From: CAWCBG01 sp963793845
GTDB lineage: Bacteria > Acidobacteriota > Terriglobia > Terriglobales > Acidobacteriaceae
Reading direction: 5' to 3'
Length of the DNA: 64,000 nucleotides
NCBI GenBank assembly: GCA_963793845.1
Contig: CAWCBG010000014.1
Span: 1,302,001 to 1,366,000, forward strand
How positions within the stretch are numbered: the stretch's first letter is position 1; the number at the start of each line of letters is the position of its first letter. The notes under the pieces were generated by a model. That model was not told where the DNA came from. It worked only from the letters and a program-made list of their open reading frames with translations, and did no database searches. Below are positions 51,710 to 60,095 of the stretch, in pieces. The position numbers and the translations under genes were made by a program.

Positions 51710-53476
51710 ATGAACCTTGCCAAGACGCTCATCACGATCTGCCTCTGTGCTAACTTCGCCCTCGCGCAAGGTGGCCACCCTGTGCCTCCTCCTCCTCCTC
51801 CGGGTGCGAAGACCACCAAGTGCAGTGGGCGTCCCATCCCGCAGCTCGAGGACATCACCGCCAGGACCGGCATCACCTTCAAGCACACTTCCGATCCTTC
51901 CAAGAAATACATCGTCGAGTCCATGAGCGGTGGCGTAATCCTGTTCGACTATGACGGCGATGGCTGGCTGGATATCTACTTCACCAACGCTCCCACGGTT
52001 GAGATGGCGATCAAGGGAGAGAAGAGCCTGGGCGCGCTGTATCACAACAATCACGATGGCACCTTTACCGACGTTACCGCCAAATCGGGACTGACCAAGC
52101 CATGCTTTGCGATGGGCGGAGCGGTGGGTGATTACGACAATGACGGTTGGCCTGATCTCTACGTGACCTGCCTCGGCGGCAACATCCTGTATCACAACAA
52201 CGGCGATGGCACCTTCACCGACGTCACCGCCAAGGCCGGAGTGGCGGACGGACGCTGGTCTACCGGCGCGGCTTTCGGCGACTATGATGGCGACGGCTTC
52301 GTCGACCTGATGGTTGCCAACTATGTTGACTTTCATCTCAACGATCTCCCAGGCTTCGGGAATTCGCCCAACTGCAAGTATCGCGGCATCGATGTGCAGT
52401 GCGGTCCGCGCGGCCTGAAGGGCGCCGGCGACTCGCTCTTTCACAACAACGGCGATGGAACATTTACCGATGTTTCGAAGAGCGCAGGCGTCAGCGATCC
52501 CAACGGCTACTACGGGATGGGCGTGGTGTGGGCGGACTTCAACAACACCGGACGTCCCGACATTTACATCGCCAACGATTCGACGCCGAAGTTCCTGTAC
52601 AAGAACGAGGGCAATGGCAAATTCAAGGAGATCGGGCTGGAATCCGGCACCGCCGTGAGTGAGGACGGCTCCGAGCAGGCTTCGATGGGCATCGCCCTGG
52701 GCGACTACATGCACACAGGACGCCCTTCGATCTACGTAACCAACTTCTCCGACGAGAACGACCTTCTCTTCCGCAACGACGGCGATTGGAACTTCACCGA
52801 CGTTTCCTACGCCTCGGGCGTGGCCCTGCCGTCACTGCCCTGGGTGAAGTGGGGAACGGCCTTCGCCGACCTCGACAACGATGGCTGGGTCGACCTTATC
52901 ACGGTGAGCGGCCATGTCTACCCCCAAGTCGACACTCTGCCCTCAGGCGGAGGCTATCGCGAGCCCAAGTTGCTGCAACTCAATCAGAAGGACGGCACTT
53001 TCTGCGACGCCAGCGACCTCGCCGGACCAGCCCTGAAAGAGAGGCACGTGTCTCGCGGTTTGGCGGTCGGCGACCTCTTCAACGACGGCAACCTCGACGT
53101 GGTGGTCAGTGACCTCGACGGCGGGCCCATGATCCTGAAGAATCCGGGCGTCCCTGGCCGCCACTGGGTAAGCTTCCAGTTGGCTGGGACCAAGAGCAAC
53201 CGCCTGGCGCTGAATGCACGTGTCAAAGTCGTCGCCGGCGGTATGACGCAGACCGACGAGGTCCACAGCGGGGGGAGCTACCTTTCGCAGAACGATCTCC
53301 GCCTGCATTTCGGCCTGGGGTCCGCCACCAAAGTTGAACGGGTGGAGATCCATTGGCCCTCCGGAAAGGTTGAAACGTTGACTGATCTGCCTGCCGACCA
53401 CTTCTATACGGTTCTGGAAGGGGAGGGCGTCGTTCCCGCTGACAAACTGCGCCCTGGTCCAGCCAAACGTCCCTGA
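51710..53476 (+). CDS. CRTAC1-type FG-GAP/VCBS repeat protein with ASPIC/UnbV domain (Sec-exported)
   Basis: This 588-residue protein has a Sec signal (about 1-19, ITICLCANFALAQ) and a Pro-rich linker (PVPPPPPPGA). It then has seven propeller blades with calcium-type loops (DYDGDGWLDIYF, DYDNDGWPDLYV, DYDGDGFVDLMV, DFNNTGRPDIYI, DYMHTGRPSIYV, DLDNDGWVDLIT, DLFNDGNLDVVV). The fifth blade has lost most acidic residues. The C-terminal ASPIC/UnbV domain is present (HWVSFQLAGTKSNRLALNARV ... VEIHWPSGKVETLTDLP). It is the second such protein in the window; this one uses Sec rather than Tat. It follows the TPR gene by about 100 bases. Confidence 0.9.
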   Translation: MNLAKTLITICLCANFALAQGGHPVPPPPPPGAKTTKCSGRPIPQLEDITARTGITFKHTSDPSKKYIVESMSGGVILFDYDGDGWLDIYFTNAPTVEMAIKGEKSLGALYHNNHDGTFTDVTAKSGLTKPCFAMGGAVGDYDNDGWPDLYVTCLGGNILYHNNGDGTFTDVTAKAGVADGRWSTGAAFGDYDGDGFVDLMVANYVDFHLNDLPGFGNSPNCKYRGIDVQCGPRGLKGAGDSLFHNNGDGTFTDVSKSAGVSDPNGYYGMGVVWADFNNTGRPDIYIANDSTPKFLYKNEGNGKFKEIGLESGTAVSEDGSEQASMGIALGDYMHTGRPSIYVTNFSDENDLLFRNDGDWNFTDVSYASGVALPSLPWVKWGTAFADLDNDGWVDLITVSGHVYPQVDTLPSGGGYREPKLLQLNQKDGTFCDASDLAGPALKERHVSRGLAVGDLFNDGNLDVVVSDLDGGPMILKNPGVPGRHWVSFQLAGTKSNRLALNARVKVVAGGMTQTDEVHSGGSYLSQNDLRLHFGLGSATKVERVEIHWPSGKVETLTDLPADHFYTVLEGEGVVPADKLRPGPAKRP

Positions 53477-53552
53477 CCGGACACGGAATTTTTTTCCTGC
53501 CACCCCTGTTTCGCGCCAGATTTTCATCTTTTTGATATTTATTTACTTTACA

Positions 53553-53568
53553 AGAATAACGATTTTCT
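53553..53568. promoter_or_regulatory. LacI-type operator 3, upstream of the sialate O-acetylesterase gene
   Basis: AGAATAAC-GATTTTCT shares its first 10 bases exactly with operator 2 (CAAGAATAACGAT is identical over 13 bases) and has the same CpG centre. It lies in an AT-rich promoter-like stretch about 220 bases before the esterase start. Confidence 0.5.
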
Positions 53569-53623
53569 ACTACAGTTCTTGACACGATGTGGGGCGAAGC
53601 TGATTTCCTGCCCTGCAGCACGA

Positions 53624-53709
53624 TTCCGTCCCGGGCTTTAGCGAGCACGAGATTCACGGGACGGTAGGGCACCCGCTGGATCGCCCTCCGGCGGGTGTTG
53701 TTTTTGTTG
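53624..53709 (+). terminator. Structured leader with intrinsic terminator upstream of the esterase gene
   Basis: An 8-base stem CCGTCCCG ... CGGGACGG is followed by the terminator stem CACCCGC (53670-53676) / GCGGGTG (53691-53697) with the T-rich tail TTGTTTTTGTT. A competing stem AGGGC ... GCCCT overlaps the terminator's 5' arm. It may end the CRTAC1 transcript, or, being only 65 bases before the esterase, act as an attenuator. Confidence 0.55.
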
Positions 53710-53774
53710 CGCATCCGGAATCCCACCTCTATGGCCAGGAACCATCACCTGCTGAATTGGAGTAAATTGGTCGC

Positions 53775-55262
53775 GTGAAGACCCCGAAGATCGCCCTTCT
53801 GCTCACCCTGTTTGCTTCTTTCACCGCTTTCGCCCAAGTCTCGCTGCCTGCCGTCTTTGCCGATCACATGGTCGTGCAACGGCAGCTTCCTGTCCACGTC
53901 TGGGGCATGGCAGCGGCGGGCGAGACTGTGGCCGTCACTTTTCGCGGAGAGACGAAGTCCACGGTCGCTGACAACCTTGGCCGTTGGAGTCTCTATCTCT
54001 CCCCGCACGAGGCGGGCGGTCCCTTCGATCTCGTGGTGAAGGCCATCAATATCATTACGCTGCACGATGTGCTGGTGGGTGACGTGTGGGTGGCGTCCGG
54101 CCAATCGAACATGGAGTTCGAGATGCGCAGGGTTGCTAACTCTGACGCCGAGATTGGCGCCGCCAAGTATCCCAACATCCGGCTGCTGCACCTCAAGCGC
54201 GCCTCTTCGGACTATCCCCTCGTTGAGGCCGCAATCATGGCGCCATGGACGGCTTGCACTCCTGACTCGGTGCGCGACTTCTCCGCCGTCGCCTATTTCT
54301 TTGCCCGAGACATTCAGCAGAAGGAGAAGGTTCCCATCGGCGTGATCGATGCCAGCTGGGGAGGTACTCCGGCCGAAGCCTGGACCAGTCTGCACGCTCT
54401 GGGGGCCGACGCCGGCCTCATGCCGGTATTCGCTGCCCGCGCCACCATGATCGACAAACAACCGGAATCCGCGTTGTCGCAGGCCTACGAAAAGCAACAG
54501 ACAGAAGCCGCGCGAGCCGCCGGCAAGCCGCTGCCGGAGTTTCCCTGGCATCCCGAATTGACTTCATGGGGACCGGGAAATCTTTACAATGCGATGATCG
54601 CTCCGCTGACACCCTTCGCGATTCGCGGTGTCATCTGGTATCAGGGCGAGGCCAACTCGTCGCTCGATCGTGCCTGGCTCTACGGGCGCCTCTTTCAGAC
54701 CCTCATTGGCGACTGGCGCAGCGACTGGGGCATCGGCGATTTCCCTTTCCTCTACGTGCAGATCTCGAACTTCACCTCGACGCCGAGGGAAGACTGGCCC
54801 GGCGTCCGCGAGGGCCAGATTAGCGCTCTGGCTCTTCGCAAAACCGCGATGACGGTGTCGATCGACATTGGCAATCCTGACGATGTACATCCCACCAACA
54901 AACAGGATGTAGGCGCGCGGCTGGCGCTGGGAGCTCGCGCCATGGCTTACGGCGAAGCTATCGAGTATTCCGGCCCGCTCTACCGGCAGACGACGACAGA
55001 AGACCATGCACTGCTCGTCTGGTTCGATCACACCACCGGCGGGCTGGTCGCCAAGACCGGCCCACTGCGCGGCTTCGAAATCGCGGGCGCTGATGGCAAG
55101 TATGTTCCTGCCCAGGCACAGATCGAGGGAGCCACCATCGTCGTGTCGAGTTCGGAGGTAAGCGCACCGAAGTTCGTTCGCTACGACTGGGCCAACAGTC
55201 CCGATGGGAACCTGTTCAACGGGACCGGCCTGCCGGCGTCGCCCTTTCGCTCGGGAAAATGA
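53775..55262 (+). CDS. Sialate O-acetylesterase (SASA family, SGNH-like)
   Basis: This 495-residue exported esterase (signal about 1-21) has the SGNH nucleophile S111 in VASGQSNMEFEM. The invariant GVIWYQGEANSS block lies near residue 285 and the catalytic Asp/His block DDVHPTNKQ near 373. It starts with a small beta-sandwich (about 25-95) and ends with another (about 400-490), as in SIAE/CE-type proteins that deacetylate sialic acid or plant xylan/pectin side chains. A GTG start is used. In this setting, next to a TonB receptor and a glycosidase, removing acetyl groups from an imported or surface glycan is plausible (inference). Confidence 0.92.
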   Translation: MKTPKIALLLTLFASFTAFAQVSLPAVFADHMVVQRQLPVHVWGMAAAGETVAVTFRGETKSTVADNLGRWSLYLSPHEAGGPFDLVVKAINIITLHDVLVGDVWVASGQSNMEFEMRRVANSDAEIGAAKYPNIRLLHLKRASSDYPLVEAAIMAPWTACTPDSVRDFSAVAYFFARDIQQKEKVPIGVIDASWGGTPAEAWTSLHALGADAGLMPVFAARATMIDKQPESALSQAYEKQQTEAARAAGKPLPEFPWHPELTSWGPGNLYNAMIAPLTPFAIRGVIWYQGEANSSLDRAWLYGRLFQTLIGDWRSDWGIGDFPFLYVQISNFTSTPREDWPGVREGQISALALRKTAMTVSIDIGNPDDVHPTNKQDVGARLALGARAMAYGEAIEYSGPLYRQTTTEDHALLVWFDHTTGGLVAKTGPLRGFEIAGADGKYVPAQAQIEGATIVVSSSEVSAPKFVRYDWANSPDGNLFNGTGLPASPFRSGK

Positions 55263-55397
55263 CGTGAGCCGTGGCCGTTAGGATCGATTCAAAATGGCGG
55301 AACAGGCGCGCCTGATCCGCGAGGGCTTCGGACGAGCAGACCTCCAGGGCTGCCCGGGTCGCATTCTGCAGGTTCTGCCCGCGCTCACCCCTTTTCG

Positions 55398-55419
55398 CCG
55401 GAATCGTCTAAAATTCCGG
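55398..55419. other. Perfect inverted repeat between esterase and M1 aminopeptidase genes
   Basis: CCGGAAT and ATTCCGG flank an 8-base loop. It lies within a 251-base gap that otherwise holds only the aminopeptidase ribosome site (AAGGA). It may be a transcript-end hairpin or an operator. Confidence 0.3.
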
Positions 55420-55513
55420 TAGATCTTCGCGGAACCTGGGGCAGGTTTCGCTCGTACTTCTTCATACGTGGCACCCGGTATCCTCTATTCTCTGTAGAAA
55501 CTAAGGATTGGTT

Positions 55514-58180
55514 ATGAAACGTACTTTGCTCGTGTGTGCTGTAGGCCTGCTTGCCTGCTGCACAGCTCTCGCCCAGCGCCTGCCCGGCGGCGTAGCGCCT
55601 GACCATTATTCGCTCGGCTTCACCATCCACTTTGCGAACAACAGCTTCGATGGTGACGAGACCATCGATGTCAAGCTTGACAAGCCCAGCAACACCATCA
55701 CGCTGAATGCCGTCGAGATTACCTTCCGCGACGTGACCATCACAGCGGGCGGCCAGACCCAGACCGCTAAGGTCTCGACCGACGAGAAGAACGAGATGGC
55801 AACCTTCACCGTCGACAAGCCCCTTCCCGCCGGTGCGGCACAGGTCCATATCAAGTACACCGGCCAGCTCAACGACAAGCTGCGTGGGCTGTATCTCAGC
55901 ACCTACAAGGGCCGCAAGTATGCTGTTTCGCAGATGGAAGCCGTCGATGCCCGCGTAGCCTTCCCCTGCTTCGACCAACCCGAGTACAAAGCGACCTTCG
56001 ATATATCAGCCACGATCGACAAGGGCGACACCGCGATCTCGAACAACCAGGCCATTTCCGATACGCCCGGGCCCGGCGATCAGCACACCATGAAGTTTGC
56101 CACCTCGCCAAAGATGTCGAGCTACCTGGTGGCGCTCACCGTGGGCGACTGGCGGTGCGAATCCGATTCGGTAGACGGCATCAAGCTGCGCGTCTGCACG
56201 GTTCCCGGCAACGAGAACCTGACCCACTATCCGCTGGAAGCCACCAAGGCCATCCTGCATTATTACAATGACTATTACGGCATCAAGTATCCGCTGCCCA
56301 AGCTCGATCAGATTGCCGTGCCCGATTTCCAGGCCGGCGCCATGGAGAACTGGGGCGCCATCATCTACCGCGAAACCGCGCTGCTGGTGGATGAGAAGAC
56401 GGCCTCGGTCGGCGACAGGAAGGGGGTCGCGGAAACCATCGCACACGAAGTCGCGCATCAGTGGTTTGGCGACCTCGTCACCATGGAATGGTGGGACGAT
56501 ATCTGGCTCAACGAAGGTTTTGCTACCTGGATGACGCCGCATCCCCTGGAGCAGTGGAAGCCCGAGTGGCTGGTCCCGCAGGATGTGGTGAACCTGACCA
56601 TGAATTCGCTGGCGCAGGACAGCACCCAGAACACGCGCCCGATTCATCAGGCGGCGGAAAGCCGCGGCCAGATCGAGTCATTGTTTGACGGTATCGCCTA
56701 CGGCAAGACCGCGTCGGTGCTGCACATGCTCGAGTCTTATTTAGGTCATGACGCCTTCCGAGCCGGGGTCAACCTCTACCTCAAGGAGCACGCTTACGGC
56801 AACGCTACCGCGTCGGACTTTTGGAGCGCCATGGCGCGCAGTTCGCACAAGCCCATCGACAAGATCATGCCGACGTTTGTGATGCAGCCGGGCGAGCCCT
56901 ATCTGGGCGTCGAAGCCAAGTGCAGCGGTGGCAACACTACGCTGGCGCTTTCCCAGAAGCGTTACTTCAATACACCCGAAGCGTTTGAGAAGGCGAACGA
57001 TCAGTTGTGGCAGATTCCTGTCCGTGTCAAGGGCCTGGGAGAAGGAGCCGCGACCGACCAGACCTTCATGCTGACCGAGCGGCAACAGCAGTTCACGCTC
57101 AAGGGATGCCCGAAATTCGTCTTTCCTGATGCCGGTGCGCTGGGCTACTACCGCTTCGACTATGACACCGGCGCGCTACAACAGCTTGGCAAAGCAGCCG
57201 AAGACGCCCTGACTCCGGAAGAGCGCATCGCGCTCATCGGCAATGAATGGGCCTTGATGCGTGCCGGCATGCACAGCGTTGGGGACTACCTGGCCCTTGG
57301 CGCTCAGTTGAAGGACACTCCTGGCTCGGTGTTGCTGACCAACTTCTTCGGACACCTGGAGTACATCAACCAGAACATGGTGACCGACGCCGACCGGCCG
57401 CAGTTCCAGGCATGGCTGCGCAGCACGTTCTCGCCGCTGCTGCAGCAGGTCGGTTACACATCCAAGCCGGGCGACACACCTGAGCTGAAGCAGAAGCGCG
57501 CGGTTTTGTACACATCTCTGGGTAACCTGGCCGACTATCCAACGGTAATTCAGCAGGCTCGTACGATCACGCAGGAATACATGAAGAACCCGGATTCTGT
57601 GGACGGAACCCTGGCGCGTGCGGCCATTGCGGTTGCAGCCCGTCACGGCGATCCGGATCTGTATGCCCAGTTCAAGGCCAAGCTGAAACAGCCAGGCCAG
57701 TCTCCCGAGCAGTACTATCTTTACTTCTATGGCTTGGCGGATTTCCCGTCGACAGATCTGATCCAACAGACACTGGACTGGACACTTACCCCGGATGTGC
57801 GAGGGCAGGACCTCTACGTTCTGGGCAATACCATGGACACGCCGGAGGGCGAGACGCTGACATGGGATTTCGTGCGCCAGCACTACGACGAAATCCAGAA
57901 GAAGACGGGCGGCGGCCTGGGAGGGATCGGAATCTTCCTGGGTGTTGCCGGTAGCTTCTGCGATGCCCAGAAGCGCGACCAGGTGGAACAGTTCTTCCAG
58001 CAGCATCCGTTCCCCGGCACTGAGCGCAACCAGAAAGAAGCGATCGAGACCATCAACAGCTGTATCACGCTACGCGAGCAGCAGGGTCCCAAGCTCGCAG
58101 CTTGGCTGCAGCAGACGGGCACCGCCAATGCGTCGAACAATAACGGCAGCACCGCGTCGGGCAATGGCATGAAACACTAG
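55514..58180 (+). CDS. M1-family zinc aminopeptidase (exported)
   Basis: The product is 888 residues from the ATG preceded by AAGGA; two codons upstream a TTG is possible. A signal peptide spans about 1-20 (LLVCAVGLLACCTALAQ), with a Cys pair that could also allow lipidation. The catalytic domain has the exopeptidase GAMEN motif at 275-279 and the zinc site HEVAHQWFGD with H311, E312, H315 and E334 (WLNEGFATWM). An ERAP1-like helical C-terminal domain follows (about 540-870). Such enzymes trim peptides from the N-terminus in the periplasm. A Ser/Asn-rich tail ends the protein. It is flanked by a terminator-like hairpin. Confidence 0.95.
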   Translation: MKRTLLVCAVGLLACCTALAQRLPGGVAPDHYSLGFTIHFANNSFDGDETIDVKLDKPSNTITLNAVEITFRDVTITAGGQTQTAKVSTDEKNEMATFTVDKPLPAGAAQVHIKYTGQLNDKLRGLYLSTYKGRKYAVSQMEAVDARVAFPCFDQPEYKATFDISATIDKGDTAISNNQAISDTPGPGDQHTMKFATSPKMSSYLVALTVGDWRCESDSVDGIKLRVCTVPGNENLTHYPLEATKAILHYYNDYYGIKYPLPKLDQIAVPDFQAGAMENWGAIIYRETALLVDEKTASVGDRKGVAETIAHEVAHQWFGDLVTMEWWDDIWLNEGFATWMTPHPLEQWKPEWLVPQDVVNLTMNSLAQDSTQNTRPIHQAAESRGQIESLFDGIAYGKTASVLHMLESYLGHDAFRAGVNLYLKEHAYGNATASDFWSAMARSSHKPIDKIMPTFVMQPGEPYLGVEAKCSGGNTTLALSQKRYFNTPEAFEKANDQLWQIPVRVKGLGEGAATDQTFMLTERQQQFTLKGCPKFVFPDAGALGYYRFDYDTGALQQLGKAAEDALTPEERIALIGNEWALMRAGMHSVGDYLALGAQLKDTPGSVLLTNFFGHLEYINQNMVTDADRPQFQAWLRSTFSPLLQQVGYTSKPGDTPELKQKRAVLYTSLGNLADYPTVIQQARTITQEYMKNPDSVDGTLARAAIAVAARHGDPDLYAQFKAKLKQPGQSPEQYYLYFYGLADFPSTDLIQQTLDWTLTPDVRGQDLYVLGNTMDTPEGETLTWDFVRQHYDEIQKKTGGGLGGIGIFLGVAGSFCDAQKRDQVEQFFQQHPFPGTERNQKEAIETINSCITLREQQGPKLAAWLQQTGTANASNNNGSTASGNGMKH

Positions 58181-58206
58181 GGCATGATCCTGAGATCATC
58201 GTGAGC

Positions 58207-58234
58207 AGGGCGTCCGCAATGGCGCCCTTGTTTA
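58207..58234 (+). terminator. Terminator-like hairpin after the M1 aminopeptidase gene
   Basis: AGGGCG (58207-58212) and CGCCCT (58223-58228) form a 6-base stem followed by TGTTTA. A smaller ATGATC ... GATCAT hairpin precedes it near 58184-58199. Confidence 0.45.
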
Positions 58235-58279
58235 CTGGGCGCGCCTTGCTTACAGGAAGTCACGCGAGTTCGCAGGGCT

Positions 58280-58582
58280 CTAATTTTCGCCGGTCTGCTC
58301 GATTTGACGCAGACGGATGTCTAACTCGGCAGACTTCGTGTGAAACCATTCAGCATGACACGGAGTCGAAAACCCGCCACACGACGGTCTTGTGCATTTC
58401 ACGCCGAGAGCCTCTTCCAGCGCTGCGATCTTCAATTCGACGGTGCGTAACTCCTCGGCGACAGTTATGGCGTATACCTCATCATGCACGTGCTTCTCGG
58501 TCATTAACTTCGCCTCGACCAGCGCGGGACGAAGCACATGACGTGCCAGTTCAGGCAGGTGATTGGTATTCGAGTGTGGCAT
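58280..58582 (-). CDS. Small hypothetical protein
   Basis: The product is 100 residues from the ATG at 58582; the frame extends further upstream, but that extension overlaps the end of the preceding gene and is Arg-rich. The sequence is helical with coiled-coil potential (VAEELRTVELKIAALEEAL). It has a cluster of Cys/His (KCTRPSCGGFSTPCHAEW) that could bind a metal. Another small unknown gene lies 77 bases upstream on the same strand. I recognise no family. Confidence 0.6.
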   Translation of the reverse strand: MPHSNTNHLPELARHVLRPALVEAKLMTEKHVHDEVYAITVAEELRTVELKIAALEEALGVKCTRPSCGGFSTPCHAEWFHTKSAELDIRLRQIEQTGEN

Positions 58583-58659
58583 CGGCGCCTCCACAAACTC
58601 TCGCTTGAATTGGCGCGGGCGGAGCTTGTGCTCCACCGCGCGGTTCCGTTGATTCAGGT

Positions 58660-58911
58660 TCAGCAGCCCCACTCCTCTTCACCCGGCTTGGCATAATAGC
58701 GGCGGGAATCGTCTTCCATACGCGTCGTCGTCTCGATTTCCAGCAATGCGAGCCGCGCGGCAGCAACCATGCGATCGCGTTCGGCAACGGGCAGTTCATC
58801 CCACCCGTTTAGCTGGAGGCAACTTTCGCGCTCTGACGTTAGCTCCAGAGCTTCGCTATAGTGGACAAACAAGCTGGCAAACTTCTGCACGAATACTTCC
58901 TGGGTCGACAT
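58660..58911 (-). CDS. Small hypothetical protein
   Basis: The product is 83 residues from the ATG at 58911. A much longer frame running antisense through the epimerase gene is not credible beyond this ATG. The protein is acidic and helical (QKFASLFVHYSEALELTSERE, VAERDRMVAAARLALLEIETTTRM) and ends in an acidic tail with a Cys. It is divergent from the epimerase gene, about 200 bases away. Function unknown. Confidence 0.6.
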   Translation of the reverse strand: MSTQEVFVQKFASLFVHYSEALELTSERESCLQLNGWDELPVAERDRMVAAARLALLEIETTTRMEDDSRRYYAKPGEEEWGC

Positions 58912-59115
58912 TCTCGTAACTGCCTCTCTTGGGCGTGGGGTTGGATTGCTACCACGCATCCTCACACTGCAATTGGATAACGGTCCGTATAAGCCGCGAA
59001 TAAAACCTGCATAAATAATTCGTAAGGCCCGGTGGCGGGGAGCACCGCCTATGCGCTCCTCACTCCTGCGTCTTTTCACGTTCGCCGGTATCGAAACTAT
59101 GAGGAGGTTAGTGCG

Positions 59116-60072
59116 ATGGGCCGGAAAGTATTTGTTGCGGGCGGAACAGGAGTGGTGGGTCGGCCGAGCCTGGCGGCCCTGGTGAAAGCGGGGCATAGCG
59201 TGCGCTCGACGGCACGCGGCAAAGAGAACGCTGACGCGGTACGCCGTCTGGGAGCCGAACCGGTCGAATGTGACTTGTACGATCCCAAGTCGGTGCGTCA
59301 GGCCATTGCCGGCAGCGAGGTAGTGATTCGACTGACCACTAAGATTGGTTCGGTCATGAAGATCCGCGATCGCCACCACTGGGATGAGACTAACCTCCTG
59401 CGCACTACCGGCGCACGCCTGCTGGTAGACGCCGCGATCGGGGCCGGCGTGGACGCCTATCTGCACGAGTCCATCACCTTTGTTTATGCCGACGGCGGTG
59501 GCCGCTGGCTGGAAGAGACTTCGCCCACCGACGATGGCGGCACCGCCGTCCTGCGCGCGGCGCTGGAGGGCGAACGGGAGGCCGCGCGGTTTGCCCAAGC
59601 CGGCGGGCGCGGTGTCGTCCTCCGCTTCGCCGGCTTCTATGGAGAGGACGCACCCTCGACCCACGAGACGATTGCCATGGCGCGCAAACGGCTGCTCAAT
59701 CAGATCGGCCCTGGTACGAATTACTTCTCGTCGATCTATGTGCCCGACGCAGGGCAGGCTGTTGCCGCTGCGGTGAATGCTCCTGCGGGCATCTACAACG
59801 TCGTTGACGACAACCCTGTGACCTTCGCCGAATATCTGCGCACGCTCGCCGCTGCCGTCGGCGCCGGCAAGCCGATGCACCTGCCGGGCTTCCTCGGGGG
59901 CTTGATGTTCGGCGATGTGTGGAAGTATTTCTCGCGCTCGCAGCGCGTCTCCAACGCGAAGCTGAAGCAGACTACGGACTGGCAGCCCGCGGTGCCGAGC
60001 GTGAAAGACGGCTGGCCGCTGGTGGCGCAAGCCCTGGCATCGCGCGGCGATCAAGCTCGTAGAGCAGCCTAA
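59116..60072 (+). CDS. NAD(P)-binding epimerase/dehydratase-type (extended SDR) protein
   Basis: This 318-residue protein starts at the ATG with a strong GAGGAGG (59101-59107). The N-terminal Rossmann motif is VFVAGGTGVVGRPSLAALVKAGH (GxxGxxG near residues 10-16). The family's usual Tyr-x3-Lys catalytic pair is not clearly visible: the equivalent region reads SITFVYADGGGRW, so it may be an atypical SDR or NmrA-like sensor. It converges with the TetR gene 23 bases away. The substrate cannot be inferred. Confidence 0.85.
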   Translation: MGRKVFVAGGTGVVGRPSLAALVKAGHSVRSTARGKENADAVRRLGAEPVECDLYDPKSVRQAIAGSEVVIRLTTKIGSVMKIRDRHHWDETNLLRTTGARLLVDAAIGAGVDAYLHESITFVYADGGGRWLEETSPTDDGGTAVLRAALEGEREAARFAQAGGRGVVLRFAGFYGEDAPSTHETIAMARKRLLNQIGPGTNYFSSIYVPDAGQAVAAAVNAPAGIYNVVDDNPVTFAEYLRTLAAAVGAGKPMHLPGFLGGLMFGDVWKYFSRSQRVSNAKLKQTTDWQPAVPSVKDGWPLVAQALASRGDQARRAA

Positions 60073-60095
60073 TCGGTTTCCGGAAAACTTGCGGG

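Noticed and set aside
51557..52714. A 385-codon frame antisense to the CRTAC1 gene
   Set aside because: The Val/Ile/Arg/His-rich translation is the mirror of DGDG and NNGD repeats; no start signals.
58912..60054. Upstream extension of the small minus-strand gene, antisense to the epimerase gene
   Set aside because: Only the last 83 codons have natural composition; the rest is the shadow of the Rossmann-fold gene on the plus strand.
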